DNA from: SB11 sp965249955
GTDB lineage: Bacteria > Bacteroidota > Bacteroidia > UBA8524
NCBI GenBank assembly: GCA_965249955.1
Contig: OZ252261.1
Location: 1,240,001-1,304,000 of the forward strand
DNA length: 64,000 bases
Direction of reading: 5' to 3'
Part shown: positions 1 to 10,658 of the stretch, piece by piece
How positions within the stretch are numbered: the stretch's first letter is position 1
Layout of the letters: each line of letters opens with the position of its first letter
Notes under the pieces: generated by a model
What the model was told of the DNA's origin: nothing
The model's input: only the letters and a program-made list of their open reading frames with translations
Database searches by the model: none
Program-made: the position numbers and the translations under genes

Positions 1-1299
1 CGTCTATAACAAACTGGCAAAGAGCATTTTTATCAGGATAGTTTTTGTCTTTTCCTCCCGGATCGTATACTACACCAGAATCGCGTCCACTTCTTAAGTC
101 TTCGCAAATAACGTTTTCAATTTTGTTTGAGTTGGTAGGGTATTCTATCACTACGTAATCGTCTTTACATAGTTTGGTAGAACCTATAGAGTTACTGGCT
201 GTTAAACATACTTGGTAGTTTGCAGTATCGGTAAAGAATATCGACATATTTCTAGATGCCAAACTACCGCTAATGGTAAACCAAAACTTGTCAAAATCAG
301 GCGGGGTAATTTCCCACAAATACGTTGTTGGCCCAGAAGTAGAGAAGTCTAAGAAATCGACAATTTCATCAACAACCGGATCGTTGGCAGCTAAAGGAAT
401 ATAATTTCGACTGGCCAAAAACCTTACAGAAGGTGCAACAGTAGGATCGACAACAACAACATTTTTAGTTGTAGTGGCTGAACCTGCACAATTGGTTGAT
501 GTAACCCTTACTTGGTATGTGCCTGCCGATGGGAAAGCATATAAGAAGTTAGTTGTTGATGCTTCAACATTGGCCAAACCATTAACTGAGGTTGACCACT
601 CGTGCCCAATGTAACCATCTTTGTTGGCATTAATAAATGTTGCAGGCGAACCTGTAAACACTGTATCAGGAATAAAGAAGTTTGCTGTTGGGTTTGAAGG
701 AGTGTTAATGGTAATATCAAAATCAAAAGTCTCACCCCAAGTAACTGAGTTACAAGTTGTGGTTGAATTAAATGTGTTACTACCTGAAACACGTAAGCGC
801 ATTCTGGTTAAACCAGGTTTAGCACTACACGGAACCGATACCGTTTTTGAATAGTTGTCGGTAGCATTAAACGTTAAAGAACAAAATACTCTCCCGCATC
901 ATTAAAGTCTCTGTCGCCATTCCAATCTATCCAACCTGCATAACGGTTAGTTGTAGTGGTAGCTGGTCCGTTTTGAGATTTAAACTCATAAGATGAGCCG
1001 GGGGTAACATCGGTTGTATATTTTGGGAATGAAGCGGCATCCCAATAGCTATACAAACCTCTGCTAATACTTGGACAAGAAGGGCCTTCAAATTTAAGCT
1101 TGTTAAATTCAACTTTTTCAAAGGCAGCATTCCAGCCGTCGCAAATGGTTCCGTTAAGACCGGCCGCACCGCAATAGGGTGAAGGATTGGTTGATTGAGC
1201 TCTCAAATTCCCTGCAAAACCCACTGTAAACAGCAGGGCAAGAGCCATTGAGGCTAAAATCAAAACATTCCGTCGTTTTTTTGTAAAGGTGTTATTCAT
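1..1299 (-). pseudogene. Large T9SS-type surface protein, 5' part only, frameshifted
   Basis: This is the N-terminal part of a third copy of the giant surface protein encoded at 1786-5874 and 6238-10320; the rest lies beyond the left edge. The start at 1299 gives a signal peptide ending in RAQ, followed by the STNPSPYC mature start shared with the paralogs and the first GEVED-like segment (WIDWNGDRDFND). That frame stops at 874. The homologous sequence then continues in another frame (FNATDNYSKTVSVPC, then the PKD region and the start of the CUB domain with VVYDPGGK) and stays open to base 1. One extra T in the minus-strand T run at 883-886 would restore the frame. The cause could be a true mutation, a phase-variable tract or an assembly error. 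Homology is clear; the broken state is seen directly. Confidence 0.8.
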
Positions 1300-1785
1300 A
1301 GGTGTTTGATTGATTTGTTACTTGTGTTAACTTACTATTAAACTTAATTCGTGGCCACTAATATCCTACTATTTTTTATTTAAACAAAGGTTTTGTATAG
1401 TTTTTAGCCATTTAAAAGCAGTTTTTACTGTTTTTTGACATTTTAAAAATATTAACAAAAGCCAAATATTAACCCAACAATCAGCTAAAAAACAGCTAAC
1501 AAGCATCATATTAAGTTATTAATAATTTGTATATACAACAATAAACCGATTTAAAGAATTTTGTAGCAATACTACCCGCCATTTTTAATGGTTTACCAAA
1601 CTTTGTTACTGAAGTAGGCAGGGTATAACGAAATAGCCAAAGCAGACTTTTTTACAGCTGATAGTTAACGCTGAAACCGTGTAGTACTCTCGTCAGCCCT
1701 ACACAAAGGAAAAGACAAAAAGAAAAGGGCTATGGCAGAATTCTGCCATAGCCCTTTAAGCTATTAAGTATGCTAAGGCTATGCC
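1300..1785. other. Intergenic gap between surface-protein paralogs
   Basis: No credible ORF is seen. The right end holds the terminator at 1724-1757. The left end is the 5' region of the frameshifted paralog and is very AT-rich, with several short A/T runs. Confidence 0.6.
1724..1757 (-). terminator. Intrinsic terminator of the 1362-residue surface protein
   Basis: A perfect 34-base palindrome (arms AAAGGGCTATGGCAGAA) lies 29 bases after the stop at 1786. In the minus direction it is followed by the T-rich run TCTTTTTGTCTTT. Confidence 0.8.
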
Positions 1786-4700
1786 TTAACGTGTAACTGT
1801 AACTTTTTTGTTAGCTACTTGACCATTGCTTTGTATTTGTACAAAGTATACGCCCGCAGCTACTTCTGATAAGTCTACAGTTAATTTGTTGTTCAATACA
1901 TCGTTTGCACTGAAAGTACGAACGGCTTGGCCTGCTATATTCATTATTGTAATAGTAGCATCGCCATGTACAGGTACGCCAAACTCTACTTCAAATTTAC
2001 CGCTGTTAGGGTTAGGGTAAATGTTGATTGCTTCGCCAAAGGTTACATCTTGTATTCCTGTGGTGTTTGAAGTTACATTTACAAGACGTAGGTGAGGATC
2101 AGAAACATTACCTGAACCATCAATAGCTTGGTAGATTACTTGGTATATACCTTCTTTAAGCATATTTACGTTTGAAACCAATATTTCAACACGTCCAGCA
2201 AAAGGGGCTGTTGTACCAACATTTTCAAACGAGCTTGGTGCCCAATAGTTATCCCAAGTACTTACACCATCAAATGGATTAAATACTGACCAACGTTCAA
2301 TATTTACCGGCGTAGATATTATTGAAGGTTTATCTCTGTCTATAATGCGCACTACGCGAGTATATACAGCAGTATTACCCGCACCGTCAGTACCTGTATA
2401 AGTGATTGTGTAATCTCCTAACGTAGTGATGTCATAATCTCCTGTACGTGTAATGTTTACTGTTGGGAAGTAGTTATCACTACCTGTTACTGCTGGCTCA
2501 GTAAACGATAAATCGTTTACATCAACAACAATAAACTCAGAACCTGAACGTGAAGTAAGTACCGGTGGTACTAGGTCGGTTACATTGTATACACGTGTTA
2601 ATTGTGTAGCTGCATTACCCGAACCGTCTACTGCTGAGTAGGTTACTTTGTATTGTCCAAATACTGATGTGTTTACCTGACCTGATACTACGTTTAGTTG
2701 AACATTAGTCCAATAGTTATCCGATACGGTAGTTGGGTCTGCAAAGTTTGAGTTTACTTGAACGGTCATTGGGTTTCCACCTACTGCATTAATTACAGGA
2801 GATGTGCGGTCTACTACGTTTACTATACGTTTTGCTGTGCTTGTGTTGCCATAAGCATCTGTTACGGTATAGTCAACCTCATAAGTTCCCAATTGGGTCA
2901 CGTCAACTTGGTTAGCAGCTATTATTAGGTTATCAATGTTTACTGCTCCAGGGTTATCTATTGCAGTAGCTCCTGAATCGTTGTAAGGGGTGTTTACTTC
3001 GTGTGTTTGGGTAGCATTACCTACTACTGTAAGTGTTGGTGCTGTTAAATCAGCCAATACGAATACAAAACGTACACGTGGTTGTGCTGCTATACCTGAA
3101 CCATCTTTTGCATTATAAGTAACTACATAAACACCTGTTTGGGTTACATCAACTTGGTTAGCAGTAACAAGGCAGCAGCTAGTAATATTACCTTCACGGT
3201 TATCAAATGCGGTAGCTCCTGCATCGTTGTATGAAGTATTTACTTCAATATATACGCTATCGGCACCGTTCATTGTAATTACTGGAGGTACATCGTCAGC
3301 TTTCATCATTATTAAATAGTCTTCGTATTCACCTACATCTATAGGGCCACAAGCAGTGAAAGGCTTACCTGCAAAGGCAATACCAACACGCATACGTGCT
3401 ATACCGGGTGTTACTACACTATTATTGGGTATTGTAATTGTTGTAGCAAGCACTTTAGAGGTGCTGTTAAAATCGCTGGCAACTACTTCGCTTGCATCAA
3501 AAGTGCCATCACGGTTAAAGTCAATCCATACTTTACGGTCTGCAAGATCAACATTTTGGTCGCGTTCAACCTCCAAGTTATAGCTACCACCTATGTAAGC
3601 AACAACAGCACCAACTGTACTATTATTTTCATAACCGCCATTACCTAAGCCACTAATTACTTCTTGACCGTCGAATTTAACGCGGCTAATAGACATACTT
3701 TGTAGCGGAGTACCCACTGTTGGAATACAGTAGTCGATTACACGCACATAATCAGTACGAGTACGGCTTGCTGTACCATTATCGTTGGTTGCTGTATATT
3801 TAACGGTGTAACGACCTGCTTTATCAAACCGTACATTGATATCTTGATCGGTTAATGTACCACCATCCAATAAGGTATAAGTGCCGGGAGAGATAGTCCA
3901 AGTACCTTCACACCAAGCAACGGTTTTATTACGAAGTGTGGTGTTTTGACCGATGGTTAATATGCTTTCGTCAACAGCAAAATCAACTTGGGGCAACATA
4001 GTAGTTGTGGCCAAATGGAATGTGCGGTAAGCAGTATCCCAACCTTCGCATGATTTTACAACTAAACGAACAGTATATTTTTTGTCGTTAGTGTACACAT
4101 AAGTAGGGTTTTCCTCATCGTTGTTGTAAGGAAAATCTTCAAAACCTGAAGGGTAAGCTATGTTTGCATCGTAATCAAATATCCATTGAATATCGTCGAT
4201 TTGGCGGGTATTTTTAGTGGTATTACTGAAACGAATTTCGCGAGTAGCTAAACAGTTGTATATAGAATCGTTGCTCAAAAGGTCTACAACATCTATACCT
4301 GCTTTTATAGGGCCATCGTTGTTTAGCTTAGCCTTCCAGTATAGTGCAAAACCATTTCCGTTGTTAAAGCCATCAGTCTGAAACTCAATAGTTGCTTTAC
4401 CGCTTGGCGCAGTAATAACTTCTGTTGTATTAAGAGCTGTATTGTTGCCGTTTTGAAACAATAGTTTTCCGCTGTTATCAGGGCCATCGTACACCCTTAA
4501 ATAATCATTAAACGAAACTAAATAGTTTAAGCTGGGTATGGTAATTTCAATAGATTTAGCATCGCATACATCAATAACAAACTGGCAAATGCCTACTTTA
4601 TTAGGATATGGATCGTTTTTTCCTCCTGGATCGTATACTACACCAGAATCACGACCACTTCTAACATCCTCGCAGATATTATTTTCAATTTTGTTTGAGT

Positions 4701-5874
4701 TGGTAGGGTATTCTATCACTACATAATCATTTTTACATAGTTTGGTAGAACCTACTGCATTGCTTGCAGTAAGACAAACATGGTAACGAGATGTATCAGT
4801 AAAGAATATCGACATATTTTTAGATACTAAGCTACCGCTAATGGTAAACCAATATTTGTCGTAATCAGGTGGGGTAATTTCCCAAAGGTATGAAGTAGGG
4901 CCTGAAGTAGAGAAATCTAAAAAATCAACTATTTCATCAACTACCGGATCGTTGGCAGCTAAAGGAATATAATTTCGACTGGCCAAAAACCTTACGGTTG
5001 GTGCTGATGTAGGATCAACAACAACAACATTTTTGGTAGTGGTAGCTGTACCTGAACAGTTGGTTGAACTAAGCCTCACTTGATAAGTACCGGCTGAAGG
5101 GAAGGTATACCCAAAATTGGTTGTTGTAGCAACAACATTGGCCAAGCCACTAACTGAGGTTGACCATTGGTGCCCAATGTAACCCTCTTTATTGGCATTA
5201 ATAAACGCAGCTGGAGAACCCGTAAATACTGTATCGGGAACAAAGAAGTTTGCTGTAGCATTGGTACTATTAGCAATAGTTACCACATAATCCATTGTTT
5301 CACCATAAGTTACGTTACCACAACCTTGCGCAGCAGTAAAACTTGTATTGTACTGGCACCTTACCCTTAAGCGAGTAACGCCTGGTGTAGCAGTACACGG
5401 CACCGTAAAGGTTTTTGTGAACCATGGTGCTGATGCACCGGTTACACCAAATACAATAGCTTCGTTTGCACTAAAGTTATTGTCCATATTCCAGTCAATC
5501 CAAGCAGCAGCACCTGTGGTATATATTGTTGATGCTGTTTGCATCTCTATCGTATACGTGCCACCAGCAGCCAGCGTAGTAGTTGGCCCGGTATTCCAAA
5601 AACGATATGGGTAGGAGCCTGTTGTAGGGCTTGAATTGGTACAAGATACTGTATGATCAATGGTATTAAGCTTAATACGAAGAAAGTTAAAGCCCCAGTT
5701 ATTGGCGCAGCTTCCGTTAGCTCCCATACCCGTATGTTGAACATTACAGTAGGGGGAAACATTGGTAGATTGAGCTTGGGTGCTTTGCCCTACGCCAAAC
5801 AGCAGAGCTGATAGCATGAGCGTACGCCCCATAAGCTTAAGTGAGAATCTTGTTTTTGTAAAATTAATCTCCAT
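1786..5874 (-). CDS. T9SS-secreted multidomain surface protein (GEVED, PKD, CUB, Ig-like)
   Basis: A 1362-residue secreted protein, probably displayed at the cell surface. Residues 1-35 form a signal peptide ending TQAQ. A GEVED-type domain spans about 105-200 (WIDWNMDNNF, YGETMDY). PKD-like domains follow at about 210-287 and 310-385. A CUB-like domain lies at about 400-516 (VVYDPGGK, DYLRVYDGPD). More PKD-like sequence and a second GEVED domain come next (WIDFNRDGTFD, VGEYEDY). About five Ig-like repeats of the DUF5011/HYR kind follow, each with a DxxGN motif. A type A T9SS sorting domain ends the protein (INIYPNPNSGKFEVEF to KKVTVTR). The middle paralog of three in tandem, it has its own terminator. 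A role in adhesion or matrix binding is inferred from the domain types; no catalytic domain is seen. Confidence 0.9.
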   Translation of the reverse strand: MEINFTKTRFSLKLMGRTLMLSALLFGVGQSTQAQSTNVSPYCNVQHTGMGANGSCANNWGFNFLRIKLNTIDHTVSCTNSSPTTGSYPYRFWNTGPTTTLAAGGTYTIEMQTASTIYTTGAAAWIDWNMDNNFSANEAIVFGVTGASAPWFTKTFTVPCTATPGVTRLRVRCQYNTSFTAAQGCGNVTYGETMDYVVTIANSTNATANFFVPDTVFTGSPAAFINANKEGYIGHQWSTSVSGLANVVATTTNFGYTFPSAGTYQVRLSSTNCSGTATTTKNVVVVDPTSAPTVRFLASRNYIPLAANDPVVDEIVDFLDFSTSGPTSYLWEITPPDYDKYWFTISGSLVSKNMSIFFTDTSRYHVCLTASNAVGSTKLCKNDYVVIEYPTNSNKIENNICEDVRSGRDSGVVYDPGGKNDPYPNKVGICQFVIDVCDAKSIEITIPSLNYLVSFNDYLRVYDGPDNSGKLLFQNGNNTALNTTEVITAPSGKATIEFQTDGFNNGNGFALYWKAKLNNDGPIKAGIDVVDLLSNDSIYNCLATREIRFSNTTKNTRQIDDIQWIFDYDANIAYPSGFEDFPYNNDEENPTYVYTNDKKYTVRLVVKSCEGWDTAYRTFHLATTTMLPQVDFAVDESILTIGQNTTLRNKTVAWCEGTWTISPGTYTLLDGGTLTDQDINVRFDKAGRYTVKYTATNDNGTASRTRTDYVRVIDYCIPTVGTPLQSMSISRVKFDGQEVISGLGNGGYENNSTVGAVVAYIGGSYNLEVERDQNVDLADRKVWIDFNRDGTFDASEVVASDFNSTSKVLATTITIPNNSVVTPGIARMRVGIAFAGKPFTACGPIDVGEYEDYLIMMKADDVPPVITMNGADSVYIEVNTSYNDAGATAFDNREGNITSCCLVTANQVDVTQTGVYVVTYNAKDGSGIAAQPRVRFVFVLADLTAPTLTVVGNATQTHEVNTPYNDSGATAIDNPGAVNIDNLIIAANQVDVTQLGTYEVDYTVTDAYGNTSTAKRIVNVVDRTSPVINAVGGNPMTVQVNSNFADPTTVSDNYWTNVQLNVVSGQVNTSVFGQYKVTYSAVDGSGNAATQLTRVYNVTDLVPPVLTSRSGSEFIVVDVNDLSFTEPAVTGSDNYFPTVNITRTGDYDITTLGDYTITYTGTDGAGNTAVYTRVVRIIDRDKPSIISTPVNIERWSVFNPFDGVSTWDNYWAPSSFENVGTTAPFAGRVEILVSNVNMLKEGIYQVIYQAIDGSGNVSDPHLRLVNVTSNTTGIQDVTFGEAINIYPNPNSGKFEVEFGVPVHGDATITIMNIAGQAVRTFSANDVLNNKLTVDLSEVAAGVYFVQIQSNGQVANKKVTVTR

Positions 5875-6237
5875 AAATGTTAAAATTTAAATTGTTACTT
5901 GAATAAATACTAAACTTACTTACTAATATCTATATAAAAACAATCGAAAAATCACCCATTTAGAAAGATGACGCAGGGTTGACGAGATTATGACAATGGG
6001 GTTACAGCCGAAATAAGCGACTTAAAACCAGAAGCGCATGCAAAGACCTACAAACACTACATTCTTTCCTTAAATCAGCTAAAAAAGCCTTATACAAAAC
6101 TTATTGCTGAAAAAGCAGCTAAAAACCAGCAGCAACTCCTTTTTAATTATTCAAAATTCTTACACAAAACAAAAAAAGGGCTAAAGCTGCATAAAGCAGC
6201 TTTAGCCCTTAAGATTAAGTGTAATAGTATTCTAAAA
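5875..6237. other. Intergenic gap between surface-protein paralogs
   Basis: There is no ORF. It contains the 5' region of the gene at 1786-5874 and the terminator at 6176-6210 of the gene to its right. The rest is AT-rich with no structure I can name. Confidence 0.6.
6176..6210 (-). terminator. Intrinsic terminator of the 1360-residue surface protein
   Basis: A perfect 15-bp stem (AAGGGCTAAAGCTGC) with a 5-base loop lies 28 bases after the stop at 6238. In the minus direction it is followed by TTTTTGTTTTGTG. Confidence 0.85.
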
Positions 6238-9200
6238 TTAGCGGCTAACTGTTACCCTTTTGGTAGCAACGTTGTTATCGCTTTGTACTTGTACTAGGTA
6301 TACGCCTGCAGAAGCAGTAGACAAGTCTATTGCTAGTTTACCATCAACTATATCGCTATAGTTATAGGTAGCTACCAGTTGACCTGTGATGCTTGTTACA
6401 GTGATTTTGGTATTGTTGCTTGCAGCAACACCAAGCTCTACATTAAACCTACCTGTATTTGGGTTAGGATAAATGTTTATAGCATTAGCGAAGGCTACAT
6501 CGTTAATACCTGTTGTGTTTGTAACAACATTAACGGTTCTGAATTTCAATTCAGATATGTTTCCTGAACCATCTATAGCTTGGTAAGCTATCTCGTATAT
6601 ACCTTCTTGAAGCATATTTACGTTTGAGCTTACTACATCTATACCGTTACCTGGGGTAAAGGTAGTAGGAGCGTAGTAGTTATCAACTACAGTTACACCT
6701 GCATAAGGATCTAATACTGTCCAACGTTGGATGTTAATTGGAGGAGCAATAATAGTAGGAGCTTTCATGTCAACTACACGAAGTAAACGTACATAAGTTC
6801 CTGTATTACCAGCGCCATCAACACCAGTGTAAGTAATAGTATAATCACCCAATTTGGTGATATCAAAACTACCTGTGCGAGTAATTGCTACTGCAGGGAA
6901 ATAATTGTCAGTTGCTGTTACAGCAGGCTCTACAAAAGCAAAGTCGTTAACATTAACCAACATAAACTCAGTACCAGAACGTGAAGTAACTACAGGAGCA
7001 ATTAAATCAGTTACAGTATAAGTACAAGTTACCGGTGCAGCTACGTTACCCGAAGCATCAACAGCAGTATAAGTTACTTTGTATGTACCAAACACTGAAG
7101 TAGAAACTGAACCTGAAACAACTTGCAATTGCACGCTATTATCATAGTTATCAGTAACAGTAGTTGGGTTGTTAAATGGAGTACCTACTTGTATAGCATA
7201 ATTAACAGGAGGGCAAGTAATAACCGGTGCGGTACGGTCAACAACATTTACAGTACGTTTTGCTGTAGAAGTGTTACCATAAGCATCTGTTACAGTATAT
7301 TCAACCTCGTAAGTTCCCAATGTAGTTTCATCAACACCGTTGGCAGTTACTATAAGGTTGCTAATATTGTTAGCACCAGGATCGTCCATAGCAGTTGCAC
7401 CGGCATCTACATAAGGAGTATTTACTTCGTGTGTTTCAACTACATTACCTACAACAGAAATAACCGGTTTAGTAAAGTCAGCAACAACAAATACAAAACG
7501 TATACGTTGTGTAGCAGCTAAACCTGATTCATCAAGTACGTTGTAAGTAACAACATAAACACCTGTTTGGGTTGAATCAACTTGGTTATCAACTTTAATT
7601 TTATGGGTAATATTACCTTCACGATTATCAAAAGCAGTAGCACCTGCATCTTTATATGATGAACCTAGCTCTATAAACACGCTATCAGTACCCAACACAG
7701 TAATTACCGGAGGCATATCATCACGTTTAAGCATTACACGGTAATCTTCGTATTCGCCAACATTTGTTGGGCCACAAGGAGTAAGGCTAGTACCGCTTAA
7801 TCCAAGAGCTACACGCATACGAGTAGGGCCTGCTATAAAATCTTTATAGTTAGGTATAGTAATAGAAGCAGTAAGCGTTTTAGTTGTTGCATTAGCATCG
7901 CTAGCTACAAGTTCACTTGCTGAGAAAACACCATCACGGTTGTAGTCAATCCATACCTTACGGTCGGCTTGGTCAAACACATCGTTACGATCAACCTCAA
8001 TAGTATAAGTGGCACCTGCATATAAGTCAGTAGAAAGTATAGAAGAGAAGTCTTCGTAACCATCTTTACCTGTTGCTGATACTTTTTCTATTGTGTTTAG
8101 TTTTACACGAGTGATTGAGGCACTAGACAATGAAAGATTTACTGAAGGAACGCAATACTCTATTACACTAATATAATCTGTTTTAGTACGAGAGCTTGAA
8201 CCATTATCGTTGGTAGAAGCATAGGTAATAGTGTAGCGTGCTGCTTTGTTAAATTGTATTTCTACATCTTGATCGGTTAAACTACCGTTCTTAACAGTAT
8301 AGGTAGAAGGATTAATACTCCATGTACCTGAACACCAACCAATAGTTTTATCGCGCAACCAAGTGCTTTCTCCTACATTTAATATAGTAGCATCAGCTAC
8401 AAAATCAATTTTAGGAACTGAACTACCAGTACCTATATATAGTGTACGGTAAGCAGTATCCCAACCTTCACAAGAACGAACAACTAAACGTATAGTATAT
8501 TTATTATCAGCAGAATATACATAAGTAGGGTTTTCTTCGTCACCATTGTATGGCATATCTTCAAAGCCTGCAGGATAAGCAATTAAAGGATCGTAATCAA
8601 AAATCCATTGTACAGCTGTAGGCTCGTTATAATCAATAACACGAGTGTTTGTAGTAGCATTTGCAAAACGAACTTCGCGACCGCTTGCACAGTTGTATAT
8701 TGAGTCGTTAGTTAATTTATCAAGTATATCAATACCTGCTTTTATTGGCCCGTCATTACGTAACTTAGCTTTCCAAGTAACTGCAAAACCATCACCGGCA
8801 TCCCAAGCATCTCTTTGGAATTCAATGGTAGCTTTACCGCTTTTAGCTATTATAGTTTGTGTTTTTGTAAGCGGTGTATTGTTACCGTTTTGGAACAACA
8901 ATTTACCTGAAATATCGGCACCATCGTATACCCTTAGGTAATCACCCCAGTTTACAAAGTATCCGGTTGAAGGAATAGTAATCTCTATCTCATCAGCATC
9001 GCAAAGGTCGATAACAAACTGACAAGTACCGGTAGTGCTTGAATATGGATCATCTTTTCCTCCCGGATCATAAACAACACCTGAATCTAAAGTACTTTTA
9101 GCATCATCACAAATAATGTTTTCGTATTTGCTAGGATTGTTAGGGTACTGAATTATCAAATAATCAGGTTTACAAAGTTTGGTCGATCCAATAGCATTGC

Positions 9201-10320
9201 TTGCAGTCATACAAACCTCGTGGTTAGCAGTATCAGAAAACAATACAGTTACATTTTTATCATTAAACGAACCTATAATAGGGAAGAAAAATGCGCCAGG
9301 ATTAGTAGCGGTAATCTCCCATAAGTAGTTAGTAGGGCCTGAAGAAGAAAAATCGTAATAGTCAACAAATTCTGATACAAAACCAGCATTTGGAGAAACA
9401 AGAATATTGTTACGGCTTCCTACAAAACGTACAGTAGGAGCAGTTGTTGGGTCTACAACTACAATGTTTTTAGTAGTAGTAGCCGAACCTATACAGTTGG
9501 CAGATGTAAGCCTAACTTGGTAAGTACCGGCCGATGGGAAAGCAAACAAAAAGTTAGTGTTTGTTCCTACAATGGTAGGAAGACCTGCTACTGAAGTAGA
9601 CCATTCGTGACTGATATAACCGCTTTTGTTTGCGTTTACAAAAGTGGCTGGAGAATTAGTAAATACAGTATCAGGAATAAAGAAGTTAGCTACAGGGTTT
9701 GATGGCGCATCAATAGTAATGTCGTAATCAAAAGTTTCACCCCAGTCAGCACTATTACAAGCTGTACCTGCGTTAACCGTGAAGTTTGGAGTTACTCTCA
9801 ACCTCATCCTAGTTAAACCGGTTTTAGCACCACAAGGAACAGTAATACTTCTAGTATAATTCCAAGTAGTATTAAAAGGAATGTTTTGATTTGTAATTAT
9901 TTGCTCATTAGCATCATTAAAATCCAAATCGCCATTCCAATCAACAAAAGCACCAAACTGGTTAGTAGTAATAGTACTTGGTGATGTGGTAATAGAAATA
10001 TCGTACGAAGACCCTTTAACTACACTAGTGGTGTACTGAGGGAAGCTAGCTTTATCCCAGTAGCTATATCCACTGCTACGGTTTGCGCTTGGGCAAGCAG
10101 GACCACTAAAGTTCAGCTTATTAAATTCAACCTTTTCAAATGCAGCTGCCCAGCCGTCACAAGTAGAATTAAAGCTAAAAAAGGTATTCCCACAATAGGG
10201 GGCGGGATTTGTAGATTGGCCACTGGCCGTAAATTGCCCTGCCAGCAGAATCGCTAACAGCAGCAGCGTTTGTCGCAATCTAACGACAATCCAAGATGGT
10301 TTAGTAAAAACCTTTTCCAT
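6238..10320 (-). CDS. T9SS-secreted multidomain surface protein, paralog
   Basis: A 1360-residue protein collinear with the product of 1786-5874. It has a signal peptide (about 1-35, ending TASGQ), the shared mature start STNPAPYC, a GEVED domain (FVDWNGDLDFND), PKD repeats (FPSAGTYQVRL), a CUB-like domain (VVYDPGGKDDPY, DYLRVYDGAD), a second GEVED domain (VWIDYNRDGVFS, VGEYEDY), about five Ig-like DUF5011/HYR repeats and a type A T9SS tail (INIYPNPNTGRFNVEL to KRVTVSR). Aromatic and acidic motif residues are conserved between copies while many surface positions differ, so the duplicates have diverged rather than just been copied. It is transcribed alone, with a terminator at 6176-6210. Expected location is the outer surface; ligand unknown. 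Confidence 0.9.
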   Translation of the reverse strand: MEKVFTKPSWIVVRLRQTLLLLAILLAGQFTASGQSTNPAPYCGNTFFSFNSTCDGWAAAFEKVEFNKLNFSGPACPSANRSSGYSYWDKASFPQYTTSVVKGSSYDISITTSPSTITTNQFGAFVDWNGDLDFNDANEQIITNQNIPFNTTWNYTRSITVPCGAKTGLTRMRLRVTPNFTVNAGTACNSADWGETFDYDITIDAPSNPVANFFIPDTVFTNSPATFVNANKSGYISHEWSTSVAGLPTIVGTNTNFLFAFPSAGTYQVRLTSANCIGSATTTKNIVVVDPTTAPTVRFVGSRNNILVSPNAGFVSEFVDYYDFSSSGPTNYLWEITATNPGAFFFPIIGSFNDKNVTVLFSDTANHEVCMTASNAIGSTKLCKPDYLIIQYPNNPSKYENIICDDAKSTLDSGVVYDPGGKDDPYSSTTGTCQFVIDLCDADEIEITIPSTGYFVNWGDYLRVYDGADISGKLLFQNGNNTPLTKTQTIIAKSGKATIEFQRDAWDAGDGFAVTWKAKLRNDGPIKAGIDILDKLTNDSIYNCASGREVRFANATTNTRVIDYNEPTAVQWIFDYDPLIAYPAGFEDMPYNGDEENPTYVYSADNKYTIRLVVRSCEGWDTAYRTLYIGTGSSVPKIDFVADATILNVGESTWLRDKTIGWCSGTWSINPSTYTVKNGSLTDQDVEIQFNKAARYTITYASTNDNGSSSRTKTDYISVIEYCVPSVNLSLSSASITRVKLNTIEKVSATGKDGYEDFSSILSTDLYAGATYTIEVDRNDVFDQADRKVWIDYNRDGVFSASELVASDANATTKTLTASITIPNYKDFIAGPTRMRVALGLSGTSLTPCGPTNVGEYEDYRVMLKRDDMPPVITVLGTDSVFIELGSSYKDAGATAFDNREGNITHKIKVDNQVDSTQTGVYVVTYNVLDESGLAATQRIRFVFVVADFTKPVISVVGNVVETHEVNTPYVDAGATAMDDPGANNISNLIVTANGVDETTLGTYEVEYTVTDAYGNTSTAKRTVNVVDRTAPVITCPPVNYAIQVGTPFNNPTTVTDNYDNSVQLQVVSGSVSTSVFGTYKVTYTAVDASGNVAAPVTCTYTVTDLIAPVVTSRSGTEFMLVNVNDFAFVEPAVTATDNYFPAVAITRTGSFDITKLGDYTITYTGVDGAGNTGTYVRLLRVVDMKAPTIIAPPINIQRWTVLDPYAGVTVVDNYYAPTTFTPGNGIDVVSSNVNMLQEGIYEIAYQAIDGSGNISELKFRTVNVVTNTTGINDVAFANAINIYPNPNTGRFNVELGVAASNNTKITVTSITGQLVATYNYSDIVDGKLAIDLSTASAGVYLVQVQSDNNVATKRVTVSR

Positions 10321-10658
10321 TTTTTAAAAATTAAGTTTAAGTAAAATAAAACAAGTAAGTTCTGCAACGCTAGTAATCTACATTTTCACGAATTAGTTTA
10401 ATAGTGTTGCAAAACAAATATCAACAAATGTTAGCATGAAAAAAACAATTTAGTAGTATTAATAAGGCTTTTGACAAAAGACAGACAATGGCCTCAACAA
10501 CCAAAAGTTGTGAGCAAAAAAAAACAACACTGATAATCAGCATTTTGCTTACAACTTATTTTATTTTAGTATAAAATGACAAAAAAAATTCTTTTAAGAG
10601 AAGAAAATAATGCAACAAAAAAGTAAATCACACAAAACACACTGTTAACATCAGCATA
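10321..10658. other. Intergenic gap with one imperfect hairpin
   Basis: There is no ORF. An imperfect 15-bp inverted repeat (10505-10519 with 10543-10557, one G-T pair) encloses a small inner palindrome CTGATAATCAG. It lies 3' of the retropepsin-like gene but lacks a clear T run on that strand, so a terminator role is doubtful. Confidence 0.5.

Noticed and set aside
7123..7521. A 132-codon plus-strand frame inside the 1360-residue surface protein gene
   Set aside because: It is antisense to a clear protein with repeat domains; its composition (Asn, Ser, Ile, Cys rich) is that of a shadow frame.
10505..10557. Terminator for the retropepsin-like gene
   Set aside because: The stem is imperfect, the loop large and no T run follows on the minus strand, so I did not list it as a terminator.
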